DNA from: Prorocentrum cordatum
Taxonomy: Eukaryota > Sar > Dinophyceae > Prorocentrales > Prorocentraceae
Assembly (NCBI GenBank): GCA_963575745.1
Contig: CAUYUJ010005033.1
Span: forward strand, 1-47,500
Length of the DNA stretch: 47,500 bases
Direction: 5' to 3'
Shown here in pieces: positions 37,021 to 45,805 of the stretch; position 1 is the stretch's first letter; each line of letters opens with the position of its first letter. Below the pieces are notes generated by a model. That model saw only the letters and a program-made list of their open reading frames with translations, was not told the DNA's origin and made no database searches. The translations under genes and the position numbers were made by a program.

Positions 37021-38010
37021 TATGGAGCTCCAGTGGAGGCCCCAGAAGCCTCGTTGGCATGCGCCCGCGCCGCCCAGTACAGCGCTTCGCGGCCTTTTAT
37101 AGATCTCCACCGACGGCCCCATATGCGACGTTGGTATGCGCCCGCGCCACCCAGTACAGCTCTTCATTGCCCCATAGTGGAGCTCCACCGAAAGCCCCAG
37201 AGGCGACGTTGGCATGCGCCCGCGCCGCCCAGTACAGCGCTTCGTGGTCCCATAATCGACCTCCACCGAAGGTCCCACAGGCGACGTTCGCATGCGCCCA
37301 CGCCGCCCAATACAACGGTTTGTTGGCCCACACGGAGATCCACCCAATGGCCTCGGGGCGACGTTCGCCTGCGTCTCCCCCGCCCTGTACAGAGCTCAGC
37401 GCTTTGTGGCCTCCCCCGCCCAGTCCAGCACTTCGAGGCCCCCGACGGACCTCCACCGAAAGCCTCAGGGGCCGCAGCTGTATGCGCCCCCCCCGCCCAG
37501 AACAGCTCTTCGTGGCCCCGTAGAGAGCTCCACCGACGGCCGAAATGGCCGCGGCCGTATGCGTTCCCCACCCACCCAGTACAGCGCTTCGTGGAACCCT
37601 AGGGAGTTCCCTCCACCAAAGGTTCCAATGACCGCGGCCGCATGCGTCCCCCTCCGCCCAGTACAGCGCTTCGTGGCACCCTGGGGAGCTCCGCCGAAGG
37701 CCCCAGTGGCCGCGGCCGCATGCGCCCCTCCCCTCCGCTGCACATTACAGCGCTTCGTGGCGCCCTAGACAGCTCCACCCAAGGCCCCAGTGACCGCGGC
37801 CGCATGCGTGTCCCCCCGCCCAGTAAAGCGTTTCGTGGCTCCATGGCGAGCTCCACCGCGGCCGCATGCGCCCGGCCCCCCGCCCCTGCCCCCACCCCCC
37901 CCGCTCAGTACAGCGCTTCGGAGCCCCATCGGGAACTGTACCGGAGACCCCAGTGACCGCGGCCACATGAGTCTCCCCCACCCATTACGCCCCATGCGGA
38001 GCTCCACCGA
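37021..38010 (+). repeat. Minisatellite Q1, about 78-bp period
   Basis: Around 13 units marked by CATGCG at 37058, 37135, 37213, 37291, 37368, 37481, 37558, 37641, 37719, 37803 and 37864. The commonest step is 77-78 bp. Unit phrases: CCGCCCAGTACAGCGCTTCG, TGGCCCCATAG, GAGCTCCACCGAAGGCCCCA. 78 bp is 26 codons, and both strands stay open for long runs (for example FVAPWGAPPKAPVAAAAC), so past coding is possible but unproven. Confidence 0.85.
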
Positions 38011-38085
38011 CAACGGAACCCACAATGCGGCAATCACGACTGCATGCGGTTGGGCTTTTGCGCACGGGTAGTATGCGTTTTGCCG
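38011..38085 (+). repeat. 3' flank shared by Q1 and Q2
   Basis: CACAATGCGGCAATCACGAC, TGCATGCGGTTGGGCTTTTG and CGTTTTGCC correspond to CACAACTGCGGCACTCACAG, TGCACATGGTTGGGCTCTTC and TGTTTTGCC at 43062-43135. Confidence 0.75.
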
Positions 38086-38138
38086 CGGGCATATTTTCGT
38101 GGCCGGGGGGCCCGAAACGGGCCTCCATGTGGCCAGAC

Positions 38139-38180
38139 TCGAAGAATCGGTGGTCTCGAACTTTCGCTCGCGCCCCCGAA
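38139..38180 (+). repeat. Short dispersed repeat AA, copy 1
   Basis: CGAAGAATCGGTGGTCTCGA then ACTTTCGCTCG. Partner at 38752-38790. Confidence 0.7.
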
Positions 38181-38189
38181 AGAGGACGG

Positions 38190-38265
38190 AAAAGGTTAAG
38201 CCACTGGATCCTTGAAGTAGAGGAAGACTCCAAAAACAACTATTCTGAGATCTGAGATCCCCAAA
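38190..38265 (+). mobile_element. Element F, internal fragment
   Basis: AAGGTTAAGCCACTGGATCC then TTGAAGTAGAGGAAG follows the middle of F, with both ends missing. Confidence 0.5.
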
Positions 38266-38319
38266 AATACCACGACCCGCGTGCAGGCCCGCTCGCCACC
38301 CCTCAGTGAAAACCCGAGC

Positions 38320-38475
38320 CTTCCGCCCCAAGAGGCCCCAGGGAGGCCCCGAACGGCGCCCAAGGGGCCCCCCAGAGGCCCAGGAGAGCCCCAAGGGGCC
38401 CCAACCGGCCCCCGGGAGGCCTCCAGTCTGCCTCCAGCGAGGCTCCCGAGAGGCCTCCCACGAGATCCCAACACC
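38320..38475 (+). repeat. Degenerate array P, block
   Basis: GCCCCAAGAGGCCCCAGGGA and AAGGGGCCCCCCAGAGGCCC variants. Ends where element E copy 2 begins. Confidence 0.6.
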
Positions 38476-38483
38476 ATCCAGTA

Positions 38484-38659
38484 CAGTCGTGGCGTTGACC
38501 TAAGGAACCCGAAATAAGGAACGAGACCCCCGTTTTCCATAGGTTAAACTTCGATGTCCTATCGAAAACCTAAGGAAAACCTAAGGCAAGCTGCGAAACA
38601 ATTAAGGAACACGGAACCCCTCCCCAACGACAAGGGTTCCTTCTTCAGGGCCCCGACTG
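38484..38659 (+). mobile_element. MITE family E, copy 2 (176 bp)
   Basis: CAGTCGTGGCGTTGACCTAA to GGGCCCCGACTG, flanked by TA on both sides (38482-38483 and 38660-38661). Identical length to the other two copies. Confidence 0.92.
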
Positions 38660-38751
38660 TAGGCCCCATACCCACGACCCAGGCATTGTGGCGGGATGGA
38701 CCGAAGGCCATTCGATGATTACGTTCGTGTTCTCTCGAATGTGCCCAAACC

Positions 38752-38790
38752 CGAAGAATCGGTTGTCTCGAGCTTTCGCTCGGGGTCTCT
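38752..38790 (+). repeat. Short dispersed repeat AA, copy 2
   Basis: CGAAGAATCGGTTGTCTCGA then GCTTTCGCTCG. Confidence 0.7.
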
Positions 38791-38912
38791 GCAGGAATGA
38801 ATTAGTCCTGCTCGCCCCTCCTCTGTTCGGCGGCGAGCCCGGCGAGAAATGAGAAGTGGCGGGCCTTCTCAGAGGCTCGGAAGTCCCCAGGCCTTCCCAA
38901 AAAACATCCTAC

Positions 38913-38985
38913 GCTTAGGTCGTGCATGTCCCCCTACAGGTGTATTTGGACGAGAAATACAAGATACCCAAACATACTGGCCAAC
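38913..38985 (-). repeat. Dispersed repeat N, copy 2
   Basis: GCTTAGGTCGTGCATGTCCC and TACAGGTG..GGACGAGAAATA. Minus-strand frame ends YTCRGTCTT then stop, matching ACRRTCPT at copy 1. Confidence 0.6.
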
Positions 38986-39310
38986 CATAATAAAAGACAT
39001 CTCCCCCGACTATTTGTTTTGACTCTTTCTGAATACTCGTCCTGTAGAGGGCCAGGCCCGACTTGATCGTAAGCCTTCCCCGAAAGCACACGGAAACCTT
39101 CTCAAAGGCTCGAGGGCTTCCGAGACGCCTGTCCTTGAGGGCGCTGCGGCCAAGCTTTCGGAGAGGCTCCAGGCGCGAGAGCGAGGGGCCCAGCGACTGC
39201 TCAGAAGGGGGAGGGAGGAGGGCCTCCTCGTCGTCGTACTCCTCACGGTTGTTGAGGACCCAAGCGGGCGCCAAGAGGCACACACCATTGATTTCCCCCA
39301 CGATTCTGGT
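38915..39310 (-). pseudogene. Coding-like segment upstream of N copy 2
   Basis: One minus-strand frame is open from 39607 to 38915. The non-repetitive part includes INGVCLLAPAWVLNNREEYD, DEEALLPPPSEQSLGPSLSR and FRGRLTIKSGLALYRTSIQK, all protein-like. Its end is repeat N, whose frame is shared with copy 1. Upstream it passes through a P-type array. Possible remnant of a longer gene or element. Not recognised. Confidence 0.35.
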
Positions 39311-39334
39311 TGAATGATTCTGAAGTTCTCGCCT

Positions 39335-39480
39335 CTTTCGGCTTTCCGACGCTCCCAGACGGCTCAAGAGGCCTCGAGATCGCCCCATGACGGCCCACAA
39401 GATGCCTCCAAGCGGGCCCCAACAGGGCCTCAGAGGGGCCCCAAGGCGGCCCACGAGGCCTCTGAGACGGCCCAAACGAT
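39335..39480 (+). repeat. Degenerate array P, block
   Basis: Begins with the landmark TCGCCTCTTTCGGCTTTCCG, then CTCAAGAGGCCTCGAGATCG and AAGATGCCTCCAAGCGGGCC. Confidence 0.6.
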
Positions 39481-39577
39481 GATAGTGGGGGCGAGGGTGA
39501 TGGGCGATGGTTGCTTCGTCACCGGTGCGACATGGGCGACTTCGGAAACCATGGACCCAAAACAGTTTACATCTCTT

Positions 39578-39773
39578 GTCGGGTCGGGCGAAAAGGGGGG
39601 ATAGCAAAGGGGGGGTTTGAGAATCAGCTCACGTAGCTGATTTTCCTGGCGCCTCCCGGCGCCGGAGGCGGCCATGTATCGTGGAATGGGCCCCTCGCTG
39701 AGGCCGAAACCAGCTGCATGCCGCAAATCTCGTGACCCCCCTTTCCCAATCCCCCCCTTTCGTCCAACCCGAT
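39578..39773 (+). mobile_element. Foldback element D, copy 2
   Basis: GTCGGGTCGGGCGAAAAGGG with TAGCAAAGGGGGGG on the left; CCCCCTTTCCCAATCCCCCC and TTTCGTCCAACCCGAT on the right. Complete copy with the central AATCAGCTCACGTAGCTGATT hairpin. Confidence 0.8.
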
Positions 39774-39789
39774 CTCGGGAACACATCCG

Positions 39790-39890
39790 TCACTTCCGCC
39801 GCCTCCCGCCGAGCTTCCGCCGGCTACCGCGGGCGGAGGCGGCCTCGTGTTCTTCCGCCGCCCTCCCGCCGCCCTCCCGCGGCGGAAGGG
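39790..39890 (+). repeat. CTTCCGCCGCC short-unit array
   Basis: CTTCCGCCGCCTCCCGCCGA and GCTTCCGCCGGCTACC, then GCCGCCCTCCC repeats. A 36-bp piece reappears inside element C copy 4 (41391-41428). Confidence 0.7.
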
Positions 39891-39990
39891 ATGACACCTC
39901 CTTCGACGCCCGAAGGCAAGGCCACTCTTGGACCGCCCCGTAGGTGGCACGGCCGCAGACCACTGCGTCACGAGCCCTCTGAAAACGCTA

Positions 39991-40172
39991 CCCATCGGCC
40001 GGAAGGAGCAGGCAGAACCATGCAGTGGGAAGGCGCTGGAAGGAGAGTGGGTCTCCGCCCGCCCCCTGAAGAGGAGGGGAGAGGGGAAGCCACTCGATCA
40101 TTGCAGCAGGAAGGCGCCCAAAGTTGAACGGAATCTGGGACTCCAAAGACACCTGCCTCCAACGACCGATGG
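39991..40172 (+). mobile_element. MITE-like family F, copy 3
   Basis: CCCATCGGCCGGAAGGAGC to CAACGACCGATGG, with TA at the left (39989-39990). Confidence 0.75.
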
Positions 40173-40185
40173 ACACGACCAACCT

Positions 40186-40386
40186 CAGGGAAACAAAAAG
40201 TGACATAAACATAAAAACTCGGAGGTCCGCGCGGATTTCTCGGATCGGCGCTGGACCCCCCTCTCTGGCGCGCGGAGCGCGCCAGGGAGGGGGGTCCAGC
40301 GCCGGAGGGCGGCGCCGGAGGCGCCGCCGGGGGGCCCCAGCGCCGATCCGAGAAATCCGCGCGGACGCCACGTTTTCATCCCCTAG
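40186..40386 (+). mobile_element. Element B, copy 6, with ACCT duplication
   Basis: CAGGGAAACAAAAAGTGACA to CATCCCCTAG. Arms GGTCCGCGCGGATTTCTCGG and GGCGCTGG are near-perfectly mirrored. hp1 GGCGCGCGGAGCGCGCC, then hp2 GGCGGCGCCGGAGGCGCCGCC. ACCT lies on each side (40182-40185 and 40387-40390). Best-preserved copy. Confidence 0.85.
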
Positions 40387-40390
40387 ACCT

Positions 40391-40986
40391 GGACCGAGAA
40401 TGCTGCCGCCGTGAGGCCAGGACCCGGGAACGCCACGCACGTCAGAGAAGCGGAGAGGCGTTTTTCTTTCTGGCCACGGCGCGCCGCGGCCACAAGCAGC
40501 TCCCCCGACCCCGACGCCAGGAACGGCCAGACAGCCAGAGAGCCCTCCCACTTCGGCCCCAGGTGCGTGGTTCACCAAGCATGGACCCCTGGATCTTTGG
40601 GAGGGGTCCTGCGCTGGGAGGGCCAGAGAACACCAGGGATAGGGGGGTCCTGTTCTGCAGATGTGCCGAACCAGACCGCCCAGAATCAGGACCCCTGATG
40701 CGAAGACGGGGACCGCGGTGAGGCCACGTCTTCGTCGTGCTATTCGGGTTAGGGGCTATGCTCTCAGTGCAAGTGGCCCCTGCTTCAGCGCCTTGACTGC
40801 AGGTCACGCCGCCTCGGGGGGCTCCCCGTGAGCGATGGCGGGCTCGCGTCCACGAGCGCCCGCGCACGGAGGCGGGAATGGCCCCGCCCTCGAGAGGCGC
40901 GAGGCCACGGCAGTCGGGGCCAGCCAACCGTCAGGGCACCGGGCAAGGAAGAGCACGGCGCGACCGGATCACAAGGATGCTCGGTA
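40391..40986. other. Unique sequence, no recognised gene
   Basis: A minus-strand frame of 161 codons (40927-40442) is open but without recognisable features. No repeat copies found. Confidence 0.3.
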
Positions 40987-41162
40987 CAGTCGAAACGCCG
41001 TCATAAGGAACCCTAAATGAGGAACGAGGGTCCTTTTTTCCATAAGTGAAACTTCGATCTCGCATAGAACGCCTAAGGAGAACCTGAGACAAGCTGTGAA
41101 ACAATTAAGGAACACTGAGCCCCTCCCCAGCGAAAAGGGTTCCTTCTTCAGCGGCCCGACTG
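40987..41162 (+). mobile_element. MITE family E, copy 3 (176 bp)
   Basis: CAGTCGAAACGCCGTCATAA to AGCGGCCCGACTG with TA at both sides (40985-40986 and 41163-41164). More diverged than copies 1 and 2, but the same length. Confidence 0.9.
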
Positions 41163-41218
41163 TAAGGATGCAAGGCTCTTGGCCTCTCTGACTATAGGCC
41201 GAAGTTGGAGGCCCTAAT

Positions 41219-41461
41219 TCGGCGGTGGACAAAACTCCCTTTAGCAAACCACCCTTTAGTGAAAACGGCCAAGGACCGAATCCGATGGACCTGGACCCGC
41301 AGAACTGGCGGCCACGACGTCCTCTCGCGATTCGAAAACGGCCAATTCGCTAATCGACGTGTTAGTGTAGGAGGTCTTTCCACCCCCGATTGCTTCCGCC
41401 GCCTTCCGCCGAGCTTCCGCCGGCTACCACGTGTCAGGGTAGGAGGTCTACCAACCTCCGA
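41219..41461 (+). mobile_element. MITE family C, copy 4, with duplicated right end
   Basis: Left TCGGCGGTGGACAAAACTCC. A normal right end is reached at 41390, but a 38-bp CTTCCGCCG-rich insert follows, then a second copy of the last segment (ACGTGTCAGGGTAGGAGGTC). The flanking 5 bp are CTAAT (41214-41218) and CTGAT (41462-41466), so the true end is the second one. Confidence 0.8.
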
Positions 41462-41466
41462 CTGAT

Positions 41467-41755
41467 TCGGCCCATGGTGGCCCATGGCTTACATCAGCGT
41501 GGGCCGGGAGGCAACGATTGCCAGCGGCTGCCCCTGGGGAGCCGCCCGTCCCCATGCCCCTGATTGACCGTAGCAAGATGAGGATAACTCCGAGCAGGGC
41601 GAGCAGAGACGACGGCAGCTCGAAATCGGTCCCTGGACTCCTCCCCGGGTGCAAGCGCACAAGTTTTCCGAGCTGCGTCCAGCTGTGGCGACGAGGCCCC
41701 CTCCCTGAGCCGAAGGCCAACCGCCGTTGCCTCAACTCACCCTCCCGTGAACAAG
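41467..41755. other. Unique spacer
   Basis: No recognisable feature. Confidence 0.3.
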
Positions 41756-41800
41756 AGGAAGAGGAGGAGGAGGAGGAGGAGGAGGATGAGGAGAAGGATG
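41756..41800 (+). repeat. (GAG)n tract
   Basis: GAG triplets with GAT variants. Confidence 0.9.
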
Positions 41801-41960
41801 AGGAGATGGAAGCGGTGGGACCTCCCCCTTCCTGGCGATCTCACTGCGCCGGCACCGCCCACCACCCCCCCGATGGGGACCGTGGCGCCGGCGCAGCCGC
41901 CGAGGCAGGCGGGCAGGCCTGCGGGCGCCCGAGCGGCGGGCCTCCTCCAGGCGCCCTCCT
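41801..41960. other. GC island between opposed GAG and CTC tracts
   Basis: Open on both strands. The plus strand gives PTTPPMGTVAPAQPPRQAG, the minus GLPACLGGCAGATVPIGG. Flanked by inverted microsatellites as at 33.9-34.2 kb. Possible exon fragment, unconfirmed. Confidence 0.3.
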
Positions 41961-42147
41961 CCTCCTCCTCCTCCTCCTCCTCCTCTCCTCCTCCTCCATC
42001 TCCTCCCTCCTCCTTCCTCCTCTCCTCCTCCTCCTCCTCTCCTCCTCCTCCTCTCTCCTCCTCATCCTCCTCCTCCTCCTCCTCCTCCTCCTCCTCCTCC
42101 TCCTCCTCCTCCTCCTCCTCCTCCTCCTCCTCCTCCTCCTCCTCCTC
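41961..42147 (+). repeat. (CTC)n tract
   Basis: Long CTC repeat, pure in its second half. Confidence 0.95.
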
Positions 42148-42239
42148 CCCCCACTGGAGTTGGCAGCCGATCCGCCCAGGACCAGGTCGAGACAATCACG
42201 CCAGACGACGAGGGCAAGCCGACGCAGTTGTCTGCCCGT

Positions 42240-43050
42240 GCCGGCGAGGGGCGCAAGGGCCACCGTTCGCATGCGCACGCGCCGCAAATTTCAGCACACA
42301 CCGCACACGTTTCTTGGCCCCGCAAGGAGCTCCATCGAAATTCCGATTGGCAACGTTCTTATGCGTCCGCGACGCACATTTCGATACCCCCCTTTACACG
42401 GTTCGAAGCCCCACCGAAGGCACCCATGGCGACGTTCCCATGCGCCCGCGCCGAACATGTCGACATACCTCTCACACGTTTCGTGGCCCCACAAAGGGCT
42501 CCACCAGAATGCCCAATGGCACCGTTCGCATGCGCCCGCGCCCGCACATGTCGGCACACCCCTCAGACGGTTCGTGGCCCAATATGGATCTCCGCCAAAA
42601 ACAACAGCGGCACTGTTCACATGCGTCCGCGCCGCACATTTTCGCACACTCCTCACACGGTCCGTGGTCCCGTAGGGAGCTCCACTGGAAATCCCAATGG
42701 CACCGTTCGCATGTGTCCGCGCCGGACATTTCAGCACACCCCTCACACGCTTCCTGGCACCATACAGAGCTCCGCAGGATGCCCCAATGGCACCGTTCGC
42801 ACGCGTCTCCCCCGCCCATTACGGCGCACCCGCAACACGTTTCGTGGCCCCATAGGGAGCTCCACTGAACGCCCCAGTGGCACCGTTCGCATGCGTCCCC
42901 CCCAATCACAGCACACCCCATCACGCGGTTGTGGCCCCATGGGGAGCTTCACCGAAGGCCCCAGTGGCACCGCTCGCATGCGCCTCCCCCACTCATTACG
43001 GCGCACCGTCGTGGCCCATAGGTGGCTCCACCACAGGCCTGAGTGTAGGT
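42240..43050 (+). repeat. Minisatellite Q2, about 90-bp period
   Basis: Units marked by CATGCG-like sites at 42270, 42360, 42439, 42529, 42620, 42710, 42800, 42890 and 42977; mostly 90-bp steps. Unit phrases: CACCGTTCGCATGCG, CCCCTCACACG, TTCGTGGCCCCATAGGGAGC, TCCACTGGAAATCCCAATGG. Homologous to Q1 but 12 bp longer per unit. The minus strand gives an in-frame Cys-rich repeat GADACERCHW..WSSLWGHE..CEECAKMC; the plus gives GPIGSSTGxPNGTVRM-like repeats. Confidence 0.85.
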
Positions 43051-43140
43051 GACTCCACCGAACACGATATTCACAACTGCGGCACTCACAGCTGCACATG
43101 GTTGGGCTCTTCGCCGGGGTAATTTCTGTTTTGCCTCGTT
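43051..43140 (+). repeat. 3' flank of Q2, homologous to Q1 flank
   Basis: CACAACTGCGGCACTCACAG and GTTGGGCTCTTC match 38011-38085. Confidence 0.75.
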
Positions 43141-43330
43141 CTGTCTTTGATCCGCCTTTTTGTTGCATAGCAAAATCAAAACGGAAACGGCCCACGCTCA
43201 GGGCGGTGCAGCATTGTAGCAAACGCTAAGCATGGGCGTCGGGGTGCTTTTGTTTCCTACCTTGGGTCGGCACCAGGCGATCGCGTCGTCCCTCGCGGGG
43301 CTATCCTGTGCCAAGCTGGCCGTTGACGAT

Positions 43331-43383
43331 GTGCGTGTGTGTTTGTCTGTGTGTGTGTGTGCGTGTATGTTTGTGTGTGTGTC
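43331..43383 (+). repeat. (GT)n microsatellite
   Basis: GT-rich with TTTGTCT and TATGTTT interruptions. Confidence 0.9.
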
Positions 43384-43516
43384 CGTACCCTTGGCTCACG
43401 GCCGTGTTCGGAACTCAACCCCGGAGCTTGAGGCCTTGCCTGGCCAGGTCGGCACCCCAGGTCGGGGGTGGCCTGTCCTTCTCTTTCTCGACCGCCGCAG
43501 CTGCGGGCACAACATA

Positions 43517-43687
43517 TCGGCGGTGGACAAACCTCCCTTCAGTAAACCACCCTTTAGTGAAAACAGCCCAGGACCGAAACCGACGGACCTGGACCCGCAG
43601 AAACGGCGTCTGCGACGCCCTCTCGCGAACCGAAAACGGCCAATTCGCTAATCGACGTGTCAAGGTGGGAGGTCTACCAACCTCCGA
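43517..43687 (+). mobile_element. MITE family C, copy 5
   Basis: 171 bp, TCGGCGGTGGACAAACCTCC to GGAGGTCTACCAACCTCCGA. Flanks ACATA (43512-43516) and ACACA (43688-43692) are a diverged 5-bp duplication. Confidence 0.85.
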
Positions 43688-43692
43688 ACACA

Positions 43693-44288
43693 CACGTCCT
43701 GCCAGTCTGTTGCCTCATCCGCCTCCGCGCGCCAGTCTGCAGCCGAAGCTGCATCTGCCATGGAGGCGTGGCAGCGATCCTCCGGCGCCCCTCCGCGCAG
43801 GTGGCCGAGCAAGTGGTCACTGCCTGCACCAACGGCCTCGGGGCGCACCCGGCGCCGGGCGGCCCGCGCCGCAGGAAGGACGCCGGCGCCGACGCCGAAG
43901 CCGAGCGCCCCGCCGACCCGGCAAAAGCGCGACCCGCTCCACGGCAGGCACGTCGGCGCCGGCGAGGGCGCCCGGCTAGGCGCTCGCCCGGCGCGCGACC
44001 GCGACCCGGCAGAGCTCCCCTCGAGAGGAGTGCGGGGCGGGGCTGCGGCTGCGAGTGCATTAGAAGAGTGCGGCTCGAAGAGTGCGGGGCGGGCAGGCTC
44101 CCGGCTGGCTTGGAGGGGCGAGGAGGGCGGGCGAGCGCGAGCCGCGGCGGGCGCCCGGGGAGCAGCGGTGGCGGGCTTCGAGGCGGACGTGGCGGCGCGC
44201 GCGGAGCAGCCGGAGGGCTCCTCGGCGGGCCTCGCGGGCGTCCACGTATGCGCTACGTGGTGGGTGGTGTCCTGGCCCTGCCGGGGGG
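43693..44288. other. Very GC-rich region, open in several frames
   Basis: Ala/Arg/Gly-rich frames on both strands, for example LRRPSAQVAEQVVTACTNG at 43790 (plus). Codon use cannot decide between them. No recognised domain. Confidence 0.3.
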
Positions 44289-44290
44289 GG

Positions 44291-44457
44291 GCTGCTAAGG
44301 GGACCGCACGCGAACCCTACCCCTACCCCCCACGATTTCTGAGGGGGAGGGTGGGGTTCACTTCGCTTGGGAGCTCCCGAACGAAGTGAACCCCACCCTC
44401 CCCCTCAAAAATCGTGGGGGGTAGGGGTAGGGTTCGCTTGCGGCCCCTTAGCTGCGC
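44291..44457. repeat. Large near-perfect inverted repeat U
   Basis: Arms of about 80 bp meet at GGGAGCTCCC (44369-44378). Left phrases GCGAACCCTACCCCTACC, CCACGATTTCTGAGGGGG and GGTGGGGTTCACTTCG are mirrored by CGAAGTGAACCCCACC, CCCCCTCAAAAATCGTGG and GGTAGGGGTAGGGTTCGC. The outer TAAGGGGACCGCA is matched by TGCGGCCCCTTA. The longest hairpin in the window, with only a few mismatches. Single copy. Confidence 0.95.
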
Positions 44458-44928
44458 TGGGAGGAGGTTGTGGAGAACTCCCGCATCGTGACGAAGAGGG
44501 TGGGCGTGGCACGTGGGTGTCCGGGAGGCCCGGACCAGGCGCTGCAGAAGAGCACCCAATTCGTCGAAGCCGCACCTCCGCTCCGACGTGGAGCTTCGTT
44601 TCTTTTTGCGAACTTCTTCCGCGAGTCTGTATTTGTGTATGGTATCTTGCCACTTCAGATCATGGTGAGAGTTCACGGGGAGAGGGTCTCCCAGATCTCT
44701 ATAAGCATGAGGGCAACAGCGTGCACGACTCGTTGATGATGGGGATCTGGTTGCATCATCTGTCGCCGCTTGGACTTCTCGCCTCTTATTGATGTGAGCT
44801 GCTTGCTGTTCATGTGTGTGTCCTTTCGCTTTCGGTTGAGATTGGCTCATCATGCGTCTTATCTTCGCGGCAGCTGCCGGGGTGGGACGTGGTTCCCGCG
44901 CACCCGCCCTCGGGCCCAACTCCTGCAC
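44458..44928 (-). CDS. Candidate minus-strand coding segment
   Basis: One minus-strand frame is open from 44928 into hairpin U at 44323. The unique part encodes HINKRREVQAATDDATRSPS, RCCPHAYRDLGDPLPVNSHH, DLKWQDTIHKYRLAEEVRKK and CGFDELGALLQRLVRASR: mixed composition and plausible helices. The plus strand also has a shorter open frame (44470-44736). No family recognised. The hairpin interrupts any natural C-terminus. Confidence 0.3.
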
Positions 44929-45110
44929 GCGCTACCGCCTTCGGGCTCCGCCCCCCCCCCCCCCCCACACATTCTCGTGACGACAGGGGCGAACATAAAG
45001 TTTCACGATTCGATTCGGTGGAGGCCCACTCGCTTCAATTCCCTGCCGCACGCGCGCGGATTCTTTACAGCATGCATGTCTCCTCGCCTCTCCCCTCTCC
45101 TCGTCCTTCT
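44929..45110. other. Unique spacer with poly-C run
   Basis: CCCCCCCCCCCCCCC near 44950. Nothing else recognised. Confidence 0.4.
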
Positions 45111-45480
45111 CATTGTCTGTCGCGTCGTCCCCTCCTCCCCTGGCCTTCCCCCTCTCCCGGATGTCAGGGATGCGAGCGCACTCTTCCCAGTCCCCATGGC
45201 GGGAGGCAATCCGCATTGCTCACCTTTCCCGTGCGGTGGGTAGTCCGCACGTCCGATCTTTCTAGCTCTCGGGCCTTCTACGCCTCGCTTCACCTCTTTC
45301 CACTTGGGCCGCCCGGAATGGCGCTGAACTTCCGCTGGCCCTCCCCCCTCGTCGTCTTCTTCTCCGTCGTCGTCGTCCCCTCCTCTTCCCGCCGCCCCCC
45401 CACTCTAAAATGTCGATGCTGCGACCGCGCGTTCCCAGTCCCCTTTTGCGGGGGGTAGTCCGCTTCTGTAGGGGAACGAA
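45111..45480 (+). repeat. Direct repeat, about 260-bp spacing
   Basis: CGTCGTCCCCTCCTCCCCTG, a GATGTC..ATGCGAGCGCA region and TTCCCAGTCCCCATGGCGGG (45120-45230) recur as CGTCGTCCCCTCCTCTTCCC, ATGTCGATGCTGCGACCGCG and TTCCCAGTCCCCTTTTGCGG (45370-45460). Both end in AGTCCGC/AATCCGC. Confidence 0.7.
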
Positions 45481-45515
45481 GCAGGACATAAACATACAAT
45501 CTCGAAGTAATATAA
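45465..45515 (+). mobile_element. Element B, left-leader fragment
   Basis: GGGGAACGAAGCAGGACATA then AACATACAATCTCGAAG resembles the B leader GGGAAACAAAAAGTGACATA..AACTCGGAGG. The hairpin part is absent, and the (GTA)n tract begins almost at once. Confidence 0.5.
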
Positions 45516-45529
45516 GTAATAGAAATAGT

Positions 45530-45540
45530 AATATTGTTAT

Positions 45541-45618
<78 letters not shown>

Positions 45619-45636
45619 TAGTAGTAGTCGTACTAA

Positions 45637-45706
<70 letters not shown>

Positions 45707-45707
45707 C

Positions 45708-45805
<98 letters not shown>

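Noticed and set aside
37021-38010. Array of tRNA or small RNA genes in Q1
   Set aside because: Units show no cloverleaf, no A/B boxes and no terminator runs.
42472-42924. Cys-rich repeat protein on the Q2 minus strand as a real gene
   Set aside because: The regular 30-residue repeat is a direct result of a 90-bp period. The opposite strand is equally open, and there is no start or splice evidence. Kept only as a finding to test.
44310-44440. Telomere-like repeat (CCCTACCCCTACCC)
   Set aside because: There are only two units per arm, within a hairpin and not in tandem. It does not match a standard telomere repeat.
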